Source of the DNA: Hymenobacter mellowenesis
GTDB lineage: Bacteria; Bacteroidota; Bacteroidia; Cytophagales; Hymenobacteraceae
Assembly (NCBI RefSeq): GCF_030581005.1
Contig: NZ_JAUQSX010000005.1
Location: forward strand, 62,001-126,000
Reading direction: 5' to 3'
DNA length: 64,000 nucleotides
Every line of letters starts with the position of its first letter. Position 1 is the first letter of the stretch. Positions 35,995-43,809 of the stretch are shown here, piece after piece. Made by a program: the position numbers and the translations under genes. The notes beneath the pieces were generated by a model. The model saw nothing but the letters and a program-made list of their open reading frames with translations. It ran no database searches and was not told the origin of the DNA.

Positions 35995-36513
35995 CTAATG
36001 CGCCAGATGCGTCATGGGCTGCTTGGCCGCGCGCTGCCGCCACGCGCTGAGCAGCGGCGCGGGGCGGGATGAGCGGGGCCGCGCCAGCCGCCCGGCCACG
36101 GACTGTGGCCAGTAGAGCCACGCAACGGTGAGCACGGCGCCGGCCAGATAGGGCCACGTCATGCGCAGCAGGCTTTCGGGTGGGCCCAAAGGCAACCAGT
36201 GCAGCAGCAGGTAATTGGCCGCTGCAAAGGCGAGCAGTACTCCTGCTAAAGCCGTGAGACGGCATTTCCAGCTGGTGCAGGCCCGCTGAGCCAGCACGAA
36301 GATGGGCAGCGCGAAAGGCACGGCAACCAGCGAAGCAACGCTTGCCAGCAGGCCGATGAGCAGCGGTACTTGCAAGTCCTGGGGTTCATCAAAGCCGAAA
36401 TCGACAAGGAGCTTTGCAGTGCCGCCCAAATTGCTGAACAGCCAGATATACAGCGTGCTGGCCAGGGCCGAAGGGTACGCGACGGGTGCGGTGGTGGGGT
36501 AAGTCAACTTCAT
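35995..36513 (-). CDS. Small membrane protein, related in layout to the 37015-37464 gene
   Basis: 172 residues with four predicted membrane helices (LYIWLFSNLGG, VPLLIGLLASVASLVAVPFALPIFV, LTALAGVLLAFAAANYLLL, LAGAVLTVAWLYW) and a basic C-terminal tail. The start MKLTYPTTAPVAYP and the order of helices resemble the next leftward gene, so the two may be distant paralogues. No family recognised. Confidence 0.7.
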   Translation of the reverse strand: MKLTYPTTAPVAYPSALASTLYIWLFSNLGGTAKLLVDFGFDEPQDLQVPLLIGLLASVASLVAVPFALPIFVLAQRACTSWKCRLTALAGVLLAFAAANYLLLHWLPLGPPESLLRMTWPYLAGAVLTVAWLYWPQSVAGRLARPRSSRPAPLLSAWRQRAAKQPMTHLAH

Positions 36514-37014
36514 AGCAGCGAAAAAGGAGAGTAGGGAGAGCTAACCAGCAAAAAGCGTGCGCAAGCACGCGGCGCTTTTTGCTGAGTCGGGGGAATTACG
36601 ATGAGCTGTAAATGAGCGGTTTGGGCTGGCAATGATTATATTTTTGGGAATAATCTGGTCATTTTGGGAATCCTAAAACCTTGATTTCTTTGAAAAACAA
36701 AATCTTGAAAATCAATTGATTGTATAAATAATATTTTATCCATTTTAAAAGGTATTCAAGCTAGTTCCTGTTTTGGGAAGTGGTGCTAGTTGCTGGTGGC
36801 TTGATAACGCGCCCAAAGCGAGTTAATTGCTTGCATCAGCTAGCAGCGCAACCGCCGCTGCGCATGGCCCGCCCTGCATCGACTGTTGCCCCAGTGGCTT
36901 GTGAACCGGTAGCAACAGGGTGGAATTGAACTGGGCTTTAGACCGCATGAATTTTCGATGCCGCCCAAGCGGGAAATTCAACATTCAGTCCTCCAAAGAA
37001 GCGGGCAGCCTTGG
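36514..37014. other. 500-base gap, AT-rich, with a strong hairpin
   Basis: No convincing protein gene. The left end holds a hairpin at 36547-36584. Bases 36600-36790 are unusually AT-rich for this genome and contain three copies of TTTTGGGAA. The right part is ordinary GC content. It may hold the promoter of the 35995-36513 gene or a small RNA read on the minus strand. Confidence 0.5.
36547..36584 (-). terminator. Symmetric hairpin, possible minus-strand terminator
   Basis: AGCAAAAAGCG and CGCTTTTTGCT flank an inner stem GCGTGC/GCACGC with loop GCAA. On the minus strand the inner stem is followed directly by five T. No gene ends just before it, so what it terminates is unclear. Confidence 0.45.
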
Positions 37015-37464
37015 TTAATCATCGTATTCCTCGCCCAGCTCTTCGGCCCGGAATAGCCAGTGGCGGTAAACCACGCCGGTTGCCACAAAGGCTGCGACCA
37101 GCTGCGGTGAAGTAAGTACGAGCAGACCGGTCAAGTCCTGAAAAGCACCGGGAACAGTGAGCGCCACCAGAAGCACGGCTTGCAGCCAGAGGAGCAAAAT
37201 GGCGCATACCGAATAGAAAACGCGCTTATCCAAAGGCTGGGGCATTATCATGGCAAATAGCCAGGCGCCCAGGGGAATGGCCAGCACCGAAGCCAGCAGC
37301 GATACCAGCGTGATGACAATGGGAATGATAACGCCCTCCGTCCAGAGGTCAACGTGGCCTTTGCAAGCGTACCAGGCAAACCAGCCGAGGCCCGCCAGCA
37401 GATTGGTAAAAAGCCAGAGTCTGAGGCTAAGCGGGGTGGGATAAAAAGTAACTTCTGGTTTCAT
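37015..37464 (-). CDS. Small membrane protein
   Basis: 149 residues with four predicted helices (LRLWLFTNLLAGLGWFAWYAC, GVIIPIVITLVSLLASVLAIPLGAWLFAMI, FYSVCAILLLWLQAVLLVALTV, LVAAFVATGVVY) and an acidic end (EELGEEYDD). ATG 37464 is chosen; a -7 box TACGTTTG lies 22 bases upstream, which rules out longer versions. It is divergent from the membrane protein/regulator operon, and the CTTTG-N5-CAAAG operator lies between them. Confidence 0.72.
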   Translation of the reverse strand: MKPEVTFYPTPLSLRLWLFTNLLAGLGWFAWYACKGHVDLWTEGVIIPIVITLVSLLASVLAIPLGAWLFAMIMPQPLDKRVFYSVCAILLLWLQAVLLVALTVPGAFQDLTGLLVLTSPQLVAAFVATGVVYRHWLFRAEELGEEYDD

Positions 37465-37486
37465 CGTAAAAAAAAAGTAGGATGCG

Positions 37487-37494
37487 CAAACGTA
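37487..37494 (-). promoter_or_regulatory. Predicted -7 box of the leftward membrane-protein gene
   Basis: On the minus strand TACGTTTG matches TAnnTTTG. It is 22 bases before the ATG at 37464, and the operator at 37513-37527 lies about where the -33 region would be. Confidence 0.45.
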
Positions 37495-37509
37495 CATCAA
37501 TTTTTCTTG

Positions 37510-37527
37510 TAGCTTTGCAACACAAAG
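37510..37527 (+). promoter_or_regulatory. CTTTG-N5-CAAAG operator overlapping a -7 box (regulator operon)
   Basis: The palindrome CTTTGCAACACAAAG spans 37513-37527. It overlaps TAGCTTTG (37510-37517), a perfect TAnnTTTG -7 box, so a bound repressor would block transcription. The ATG at 37535 follows 7 bases later. Twenty-three of 24 bases (37510-37533) match the site upstream of creD. Confidence 0.7.
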
Positions 37528-37534
37528 TACTTCT

Positions 37535-38224
37535 ATGGTTATGAAGCCTGCCAACCCCGACCCGTTAGCCCAACTCACCGAAATCCGCGCCATTATGGAG
37601 CGCAGCTCGCGCTTTTTGTCGCTCTCCGGCCTGAGCGGGGTAGGAGCGGGGGTGGTGGCGCTGCTGGGCACGGCCTTCAGCCTGCGGTTTTTGGAGAGTG
37701 CTTTTCAGGATAGCGGCGTGGTGGGCGGCTACGCGCGCCTGCTGCACTCCTCAGCCGAAGCGCGGCAGCGGGAGCTGCCCGGCTTGCTATTTCTCACGGG
37801 CGGCATGATTGCGCTGGCGGTGCTGGTGGCCTTTTATTTCACCCGGCGCCGTACCCACCACGGCGGCCAGAAGCTGTGGAGCGCCCCCGGCCGGCGGCTG
37901 GCGGTGGCCCTGGCGGTGCCGCTGGTGGCGGGCGGTTTGTTCTGCCTGCGCCTGTACCTGGGCGCCGACGTGGCCCTGGTGATGCCGGGCTTGCTGCTGT
38001 TCTACGGCCTCGCGCTGCTCAACGCCAGCAAGTACACGCTGGATGAAATCCGCTGGCTGGGCGTGACGCAAATCGGGCTGGGGCTGGTGTGCCTGCTGCT
38101 GCCCGAGTGGGGACTGCTTTTCTTTGCGCTCGGTTTCGGCCTGGGCCATATCGGTTATGGCCTGGTGATGTATAACCGCTACGAGCGGCCGGGCGCGGCT
38201 GCCAAACCCCTCGTCTCTTCGTGA
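37535..38224 (+). CDS. Membrane protein co-transcribed with a winged-helix regulator
   Basis: 229 residues: a soluble N-terminal helix (DPLAQLTEIRAIMERSSRF) and six membrane helices. I recognise no named family, but such membrane partners next to small winged-helix regulators occur widely in Bacteroidota. ATG 37535 or 37541 could start it. The stop overlaps the GTG of the regulator (GTGA), so the pair is translationally coupled. The operator directly before it implies autoregulation by the downstream gene. It may act as a membrane sensor or anti-regulator; that is inference. Confidence 0.78.
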   Translation: MVMKPANPDPLAQLTEIRAIMERSSRFLSLSGLSGVGAGVVALLGTAFSLRFLESAFQDSGVVGGYARLLHSSAEARQRELPGLLFLTGGMIALAVLVAFYFTRRRTHHGGQKLWSAPGRRLAVALAVPLVAGGLFCLRLYLGADVALVMPGLLLFYGLALLNASKYTLDEIRWLGVTQIGLGLVCLLLPEWGLLFFALGFGLGHIGYGLVMYNRYERPGAAAKPLVSS

Positions 38225-38514
38225 AGCACCTCATCCACACCCTCAACAAGGCTTTCGACCACCGCGTGCGGCTGGGCGTGATGGCCGTGCTGATGGCCAA
38301 CGAATCCGTAAGCTTCAACGACCTCAAAGAAGCCCTCGACCTCACCGACGGCAACCTCGCCAGCCACGTGGCCGCCCTCGAAAAGGCCGAATACGTGCTG
38401 GTCAGCAAGCAGTTTGTGGGCAAAAAACCCAACACCACCTACACCGCCACCGCCGCCGGCAAAGTGGCCTTCCAGCAGCACCTCGCCACGCTGGAAAAGT
38501 TGCTGCGGGGGTAA
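38221..38514 (+). CDS. Winged-helix transcriptional regulator (MarR/HTH_34-like)
   Basis: 97 residues, a single winged helix-turn-helix: the recognition region is VSFNDLKEALDLTDGNLASHVAALEKAEYV and the wing is KPNTTYTATAAG. Such proteins bind palindromic operators as dimers. The start is GTG, overlapping the previous stop by 4 bases. It is the only small regulator in the region and the best candidate to bind the CTTTG-N5-CAAAG palindromes at 37513, 39251, 42146 and 62720. In many Bacteroidota a regulator of this type lies beside creD; here creD is 24 kb away but has the same operator. Confidence 0.9.
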   Translation: MKHLIHTLNKAFDHRVRLGVMAVLMANESVSFNDLKEALDLTDGNLASHVAALEKAEYVLVSKQFVGKKPNTTYTATAAGKVAFQQHLATLEKLLRG

Positions 38515-38547
38515 TCCAGCAGGTTCTTTTTACACTCAGCTTTTGGC

Positions 38548-39207
38548 ATGATACCGTTCGCTCAACCTGCTCAACGTTCGCGCCGCTGGCCCCGCCGGTT
38601 GGCGGGCGGGCTGCTGGCGGGGCTGGCCGGAGCGGGGACATTGTTTGCCGTGGGCGACTTCGGCCTGATGCAACACGTGCTGAACGGCGTGGAGCGCCGG
38701 GCCCTGGCCAGCCAATCAACCCGCACCGACCAATATGGCCTGCGGCTGCTCTACGGCACCTTGCAGCTGGGCGGCCGGGTGGTGTATCCGCAAGCCGCGC
38801 AGCTGCTGGATTACTACTGCGATGGCCACGGCGACACCCTGCGCTTCGACGCACGCCCCTTATTGCGGCACCCCGAGGTGCAGCAGGCGCTGCGGCTGCG
38901 GAAGCCGGGCATCACGTTCCGGCATCAGGCCAGCGCGGGCCCTTTCTACATTGCCCGCCGCACCGATTGGGCGCTTTATTATGCCTTCGATTTGCTGTAC
39001 ATCCGCCGGACGCCCGGCGCGGTGGTGTTCTACGACAACTATTTCTTTCAGCCCTTGTCGCGCCGCTCTTACACGCAGTTCAATTTTGGCCGGCTCCACT
39101 GCAAGCTCAACGATGGCCTGATTCGGGTGGCGTACCCGAAGGCGAAGGCATTCATTGCTTACAGCAAAGTGTCGGCTTCGCCAACACAAAGCGTTGCTGC
39201 TAATTGA
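38548..39207 (+). CDS. Unknown membrane-anchored protein
   Basis: 219 residues with one N-terminal membrane segment (LAGGLLAGLAGAGTLFAVG) after a basic stretch, then a soluble domain rich in Arg, Tyr and Phe (VFYDNYFFQPLSRRSYTQFNFG). No family recognised. It starts 33 bases after the regulator gene and may be the third gene of that operon, or have its own promoter around 38527. Confidence 0.7.
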   Translation: MIPFAQPAQRSRRWPRRLAGGLLAGLAGAGTLFAVGDFGLMQHVLNGVERRALASQSTRTDQYGLRLLYGTLQLGGRVVYPQAAQLLDYYCDGHGDTLRFDARPLLRHPEVQQALRLRKPGITFRHQASAGPFYIARRTDWALYYAFDLLYIRRTPGAVVFYDNYFFQPLSRRSYTQFNFGRLHCKLNDGLIRVAYPKAKAFIAYSKVSASPTQSVAAN

Positions 39208-39250
39208 CGGCACCGCGTTGCCCCGATGAACCCTTTTTTTTGTCTCCAAA

Positions 39251-39265
39251 CTTTGAAATACAAAG
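39251..39265 (+). promoter_or_regulatory. CTTTG-N5-CAAAG operator (radical SAM gene)
   Basis: CTTTGAAATACAAAG, a near-perfect palindrome, identical to the site at 42146-42160. It ends 9 bases before the ATG at 39275. Confidence 0.65.
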
Positions 39266-39274
39266 TTCTTTAAG

Positions 39275-40729
39275 ATGAAAGTAAAACTCATTCTCCCGGC
39301 CCTCACCGAAGCCACTAGTCCGTACTGGCGGCCCATTAAGTACTCGCTGTTTCCGCCGCTGGGGCTGGCTACGCTGGCGGCCTACCTGCCCACGCACTGG
39401 GAGGCCGACATGCAGGATGAGCACGTGGAAACGCTGCGCCTAGACGATGAGCCCGACATCGTCATCATCCAGGTCTACATCACCAACGCCTACCGGGCCT
39501 ATGCGCTGGCCGACCACTACCGCGCCCGCGGCGCCTACGTGTGCCTGGGCGGCCTGCACGTGACGAGCCTGCCCGAGGAGGCCGCGCCGCACGCCGACAG
39601 CATCTTTCTGGGGCCGGGCGAGGAGATTTTTCCGCAGTTTCTGAAGGACTGGCAGAGCGGGCGGGCGCTGCCGCGCTACGTATCCACGGCCGGGCGCACG
39701 CTGGTGGGCGTGCCGCCCATCCGGCGCGACTTAATTAAGCGGGAGCGCTACCTCGTGCCCAATTCCATCGTGGTGACGCGCGGCTGCCCGCACCACTGCG
39801 ACTTCTGCTACAAGGATGCCTTTTTTGAGGGCGGCAAGGGTTTTTACACCCAAACCGTGGACGACGCGCTGGCCGAAATCGACCGCCTGCCGGGCCGGCA
39901 TCTGTACTTCCTCGATGACCATTTGCTGGGGCACACGCGGTTTGCGACCGGGCTGTTTGAGGGGATGCGCGGCATGGGGCGGCTGTTTCAGGGCGCCGCC
40001 ACGGTGGACAGCATTCTGCGCGACAACGGGCTGCTGGAAAAGGCGGCGCAGGCGGGATTGCGCAGCTTGTTTGTGGGTTTTGAAACGCTGAGCCCGGTCA
40101 ACCTGAAAGCCAGCAACAAGCCCCAGAACCTGGGCCGCGACTACGCCGCCGCCATGCAGCGGCTGCACGATTTAGGCATCATGGTGAACGGCAGCTTCGT
40201 GTTCGGCCTCGACGACGACCGGCCCGACGTGTTCCGGCGCACCGTGGAATGGGCCGTGGGGCAGGGCATCACCACGGCCACGTTTCACATTGCCACGCCC
40301 TACCCCGGCACCGCTCTTTTTAAGCGCATGGAGGCCGAGGGCCGCCTGTTGCACCGCCGCTGGAATGAGTACGACACCCGCACGGTAGTGTGCCAGCCCG
40401 GCCCGCACCTGACGGCCCGCCAGCTCAAGGAGGGCTACGACGGCGCCTACCGCGACTTCTACTCCTGGGCCAACATCACCAAAGCCAGCCTCGTGCACGA
40501 CACGCTGCGCCACCAGCTCAAGCACTTCGCCTACGCCGGCGGCTGGAAAAAATTTGAGCCCCTCTGGAATTTCATGATAAAGTCGCGCCACCTCGACTCG
40601 ATGCGCCCGCTGCTGGAAGCCATTCTGAGCAAGGTGCGCGGCAAAGAGGGGAAGCCCGGCCCGGCCGCATTGGCGCCGCCAACGAGTGATTCCGGGATGC
40701 TGCTGCCGCTGCCGGTGCTGCAGCGGTGA
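39275..40729 (+). CDS. B12-binding domain radical SAM protein
   Basis: 484 residues. The N-terminal cobalamin-binding-type Rossmann domain (about 1-140) has FPPLGLATLAAYLP and YVCLGGLHVTSLPEE; the radical SAM domain (about 155-370) has the 4Fe-4S motif CPHHCDFCYK. The C-terminal part resembles the DUF4070-like tail of similar enzymes. The classic DxHxxG cobalamin motif is not evident, so B12 may not be bound. Such proteins modify lipids or secondary metabolites; the substrate is unknown. The operator before it puts it in the proposed regulon. Confidence 0.88.
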   Translation: MKVKLILPALTEATSPYWRPIKYSLFPPLGLATLAAYLPTHWEADMQDEHVETLRLDDEPDIVIIQVYITNAYRAYALADHYRARGAYVCLGGLHVTSLPEEAAPHADSIFLGPGEEIFPQFLKDWQSGRALPRYVSTAGRTLVGVPPIRRDLIKRERYLVPNSIVVTRGCPHHCDFCYKDAFFEGGKGFYTQTVDDALAEIDRLPGRHLYFLDDHLLGHTRFATGLFEGMRGMGRLFQGAATVDSILRDNGLLEKAAQAGLRSLFVGFETLSPVNLKASNKPQNLGRDYAAAMQRLHDLGIMVNGSFVFGLDDDRPDVFRRTVEWAVGQGITTATFHIATPYPGTALFKRMEAEGRLLHRRWNEYDTRTVVCQPGPHLTARQLKEGYDGAYRDFYSWANITKASLVHDTLRHQLKHFAYAGGWKKFEPLWNFMIKSRHLDSMRPLLEAILSKVRGKEGKPGPAALAPPTSDSGMLLPLPVLQR

Positions 40730-40778
40730 ATGGCATCAACTCAAACCAATTTCATCAAACTGCTACAGGGATACCTCG

Positions 40779-41123
40779 ATGCACAACCCATTTGCAAAAC
40801 CTCACACATTGGAGCAATGGCTAATAGGCAGCCTATGCTGGACGCTAGCCTGCATGGGCGGGTGGGTGGGACTGACAAGCGGATTCTTTCAATTGCATCT
40901 ATCTGGCAACTATGCCCAACTGGTAGTCATGAGTACGTTTTGGTGGATGCATCTGCTTGTCTGGCTCCGGGCGATTGCCAGCGGAGTTGGTTTTTTCCGC
41001 GCAACTCTGGCATATACCTCTGTACTGGACCTAGTAGGCTGTATCTGGTTTGCATTACTACTGTCATCTCAAGTATTTGTATTGGTGATTGGGGCTTTGT
41101 TTACCCTATGGAGCCTCTCATGA
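40779..41123 (+). CDS. Small membrane protein, paralogue of the 43802-44203 gene
   Basis: 114 residues with three hydrophobic helices. ATG 40779 is chosen because MHNPFAKPHTLEQWLIGSLCWTLACM aligns with the start of the protein at 43802 (HWLARSLAWTVACM). The DNA is visibly more AT-rich than its neighbours. A competing frame (40730-41161) overlaps it but encodes no sensible protein. No family recognised. Confidence 0.65.
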   Translation: MHNPFAKPHTLEQWLIGSLCWTLACMGGWVGLTSGFFQLHLSGNYAQLVVMSTFWWMHLLVWLRAIASGVGFFRATLAYTSVLDLVGCIWFALLLSSQVFVLVIGALFTLWSLS

Positions 41124-41157
41124 TATGCCTGATTTATAACTCCTTTGGTCAATCACC

Positions 41158-42024
41158 ATGACTTTCACCGACATCAAAGCCTACTTCCAGGCCAACCGCG
41201 GCAGCGCCGCCGGGTTACCCTGGCCCGATGCCCAGCCGCTCACGCCCGCCGAGCGGCGTGCCGTCCGCACCTCCCTCCAAACCTTCCAGCGCGGCGAGGG
41301 TACCGGTGGCGACCACCTCATGGACCTGGCCCGCCAATACGCCGTGCCCGATTACGCGGCGGCCATGCAGCTGTTTATCGAAGAAGAGGAGGGGCACGCC
41401 GCCATGTTGGGGCGATTTATGGACCAGCAGGGCATTCCGCAGTTGCAAACCCACTGGCTGCATGAGGTTTTCCGCACATTGGGGCTGCCCCTAGGCTTGG
41501 AGCACATGGCGCGTGTCATTCTGACCGCCGAAGTGGTGGCGGCCGTCTACTACCGGGCTCTGGCAGCGGCCACGGGTTAGGCGCTGTTGCAGGGCATTTG
41601 CCGCCGCATTCTGCTCGATGAGGAAATGTACCTGGTGTATTACTGCGTGGCTATTCGGCAATGGTCGTTCGGGCGGGGCCGGCTGCCCAAGTGGCTGTGG
41701 AAGCAGTTCTACCGCGGGCTGATGGCCGGCACAGCGCTGGTGGTTTTCACGGCCAGCCGGCGCACGTTTCGGGCCGGCGGCTACGGTGTCGGGCGCTTCT
41801 GCGCGGCCATTGCCGCCGAATACGCGCGCCTCGAAGGCATGCAGCAAGCCGGCGGCGCACTGAGGCTGCGCGAGGAAAGCGAGTTGTTGGAAATAATGGA
41901 ACCTGAACTGGGCAGCACACCTGGGGCAATGCCACCACCAATTGGCCATCATGCTGAACGTAGCCGAAGCTTCTCCACCGCTTCGGCTGGCTCCCCTCCC
42001 CCTTTGGAGAGGGGACGGGGGTGA
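41158..42024 (+). pseudogene. Ferritin-like protein gene interrupted by an in-frame TAG
   Basis: Codons 1-140 (41158-41577) encode the first half of a ferritin-like helical protein, with the first diiron motif FIEEEEGHAAML. A TAG at 41578-41580 ends it after RALAAATG; the same frame continues without a break (ALLQGICRRILLDEEMYLVYY) to about 42024, giving the expected second half. In the second half the usual E-x-x-H pair is DEEMYL, with the His lost. The final 25 codons run into a family A palindrome. Two independent defects argue for decay, though a short N-terminal product may still be made. Confidence 0.75.
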
Positions 42025-42089
42025 GGTGTTCGGTTAGGCGTCACATCAGGTGAAGCGGTAGAGATGCTTCGACTCAGCTCAGCATGACG
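41950..42089. repeat. Palindromic repeat family A with a nested GC-rich hairpin
   Basis: Outer arms CATGCTGAACGTAGCCGAAG and CTTCGACTCAGCTCAGCATG. The loop is enlarged by an inner inverted sequence (CTCCCCTCCCCCTTTGGAGA then GGGGACGGGGGTGAGG). It abuts the end of the broken ferritin-like gene. Confidence 0.75.
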
Positions 42090-42145
42090 GCTTCGACCCC
42101 TGCAACCCATAGCATAGCCTCGCGGCTAATTTTTTTGAAAATCTA

Positions 42146-42160
42146 CTTTGAAATACAAAG
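42146..42160 (+). promoter_or_regulatory. CTTTG-N5-CAAAG operator (second DUF4173 gene)
   Basis: CTTTGAAATACAAAG, identical to the site at 39251-39265, ending 11 bases before the ATG at 42172. Confidence 0.65.
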
Positions 42161-42171
42161 CGTTTTAATTG

Positions 42172-43809
42172 ATGGAAACTTCCCTGCAACCCGGGGCCCA
42201 ATGGCCCGCTGCCTCCCCGGCAAATTTTGCTACCACCACCCCGCATCCGCCGCTCACGAGGGTGCAGAAAATCCTGCTGCCGCTGGGCATGGTGTTGTTC
42301 GACTGGCTGTTCTGGCAGGAAACGGGCGGCGTGAACATGCTCGTCTTCATGCTTTTTATAGTGGTGGCGCAACTGGTGCTGCTGCCGCGCGTGGCGGCGG
42401 TGCGGCGTTCGGGCTACTTCTGGCTGGCGGTGGTGGGCACCGTTTTCAGCGGCGCCATGATGGCCGTGTACGGCTCCGGTGCGGCGGCGCTGGCCTGCTG
42501 GGCCTCGGTGCTGCTGCTACTAGGCTACGTGAACCAGCCGCATTTGAAGCTGGTGCTCTACGCGGCGCTTACGGCCACCAACAGCGTGGCCCAGGCCTGG
42601 CTGCGGGTGCTGCGCGGGTTGCGGACGCCGCGCCACGGCGGCGCGGGCGTGCGCCGGGGCTGGTTCTACGGCCGGCTGCTGGTGGTGCCGCTGGTTATTC
42701 TGGGGGCGTTTCACCTGCTGTTTGCAGTGGCCAATTCGGAGTATGACCGTATCAGCGGGCGGGCGCTGGCGGTGCTGGGCAACTGGCTGGCCCGGCTGAT
42801 TCCCGATATTTCGCTGGCGCACTTGCTGTTTGTGGCTGTGGGCTTCGTGCTGGTGGCCGGGGTGCTGGTGGCGGTGCCGGTGTATGTGTTTGCCGACCAC
42901 GAATCGCGCTTCGGCGAGTTCATCCGGCGGCAGCGCGACCGGGTGGCCTCCTTCGGCGTGCGCCGGCCCGATTTCCGGCTGCAAACCCGGCGGGCGCTCG
43001 ATTTGCGCAAGGAATTCTACGCCGCTGCGGCCGTGTTCGGGCTGGTGAATTTGTTACTGCTGGTGGTCAATGCCATTGATATTCGCTGGCTGTGGTTTGG
43101 CTTCGAGCCTGCGCCGGGCTTCAACTTGATGCAGTTCGTGCACGAGGGCACTTATGTGCTCATATTCAGCATCTTGCTGGCCATGGGTATTGTGCTGTGG
43201 TTTTTCCGCCGCAACCTCAACTTCTACCAGCCCGGCCTGCCGTGGCTGCGCGGCGGGGCCACGGTGTGGGTGGTGCAGAACGCGGTGCTGGCCGTATCGG
43301 TGGGCCTGCGCAATTACTACTACATCCTGCACTGCGGGGTGGCCTACAAGCGCATCGGCGTGTGTTTTTTTCTGCTGCTGGTATTTTTCGGGCTGGGCAC
43401 GGTGCTACTCAAAATCTGGCAGCGCCGCTCGGCTTACAGCCTCGTGCGGCTCAACGCGCTGGCTGTGTACGCGGTGCTGCTGATGCTGGCCGCCGGCAAC
43501 TGGGAAGTCTGGATGGCCAAGTACAACCTGCAGCCGCGCTTCCGCAGCATCGACATCGGCTTCCTGCTCACCATGCCTGACCGGGTGCTGCCCACGCTGC
43601 AAGCCCGCCGCGCCGTGCTGAACCAAGTGCCCCAGCTCACTGCTGACACCGAGTACGGCACCTACCAGGTCGTCGGCGCCGCCGAAGCCCAGCACCGTCT
43701 CGATGTTGCCCTGGCCAACGCCCGCGCCGCCTATGCCGCGCCCTCCGACTGGCAGAGCTTCACCTGGGTTGATTACCAGGCCGGCCACCAGCTGCGAAGC
43801 CATGAATAA
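42172..43809 (+). CDS. DUF4173 multi-pass membrane protein, copy 2
   Basis: 545 residues, about eleven helices, same plan as the 34238-35833 gene: VNAIDIRWLWFGFE, FVHEGTYVLIFSILLAM, LRNYYYILHCGVAYKRIGV, NWEVWMAKYNL. ATG 42172 follows a TTG at 42169 and lies 11 bases after the operator. The last 8 bases overlap the next gene. Unlike copy 1 it carries the CTTTG-N5-CAAAG site, so the two paralogues are probably regulated differently. Function unknown. Confidence 0.85.
   Translation: METSLQPGAQWPAASPANFATTTPHPPLTRVQKILLPLGMVLFDWLFWQETGGVNMLVFMLFIVVAQLVLLPRVAAVRRSGYFWLAVVGTVFSGAMMAVYGSGAAALACWASVLLLLGYVNQPHLKLVLYAALTATNSVAQAWLRVLRGLRTPRHGGAGVRRGWFYGRLLVVPLVILGAFHLLFAVANSEYDRISGRALAVLGNWLARLIPDISLAHLLFVAVGFVLVAGVLVAVPVYVFADHESRFGEFIRRQRDRVASFGVRRPDFRLQTRRALDLRKEFYAAAAVFGLVNLLLLVVNAIDIRWLWFGFEPAPGFNLMQFVHEGTYVLIFSILLAMGIVLWFFRRNLNFYQPGLPWLRGGATVWVVQNAVLAVSVGLRNYYYILHCGVAYKRIGVCFFLLLVFFGLGTVLLKIWQRRSAYSLVRLNALAVYAVLLMLAAGNWEVWMAKYNLQPRFRSIDIGFLLTMPDRVLPTLQARRAVLNQVPQLTADTEYGTYQVVGAAEAQHRLDVALANARAAYAAPSDWQSFTWVDYQAGHQLRSHE

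Noticed and set aside
34206..38537. TTTTTACACTC shared upstream of the genes at 34238 and 38548
   Set aside because: An 11-base match at different distances from the start codons (21 and 10 bases) is too weak to call a control site.
40730..41161. A 143-codon frame overlapping the small membrane gene at 40779
   Set aside because: The alternative frame has hydrophobic helices and a paralogue at 43802; this one has neither.
41578..41580. TAG read as pyrrolysine in the ferritin-like gene
   Set aside because: No pyl genes are visible, other genes here end in TAG normally, and the second metal motif is also damaged.
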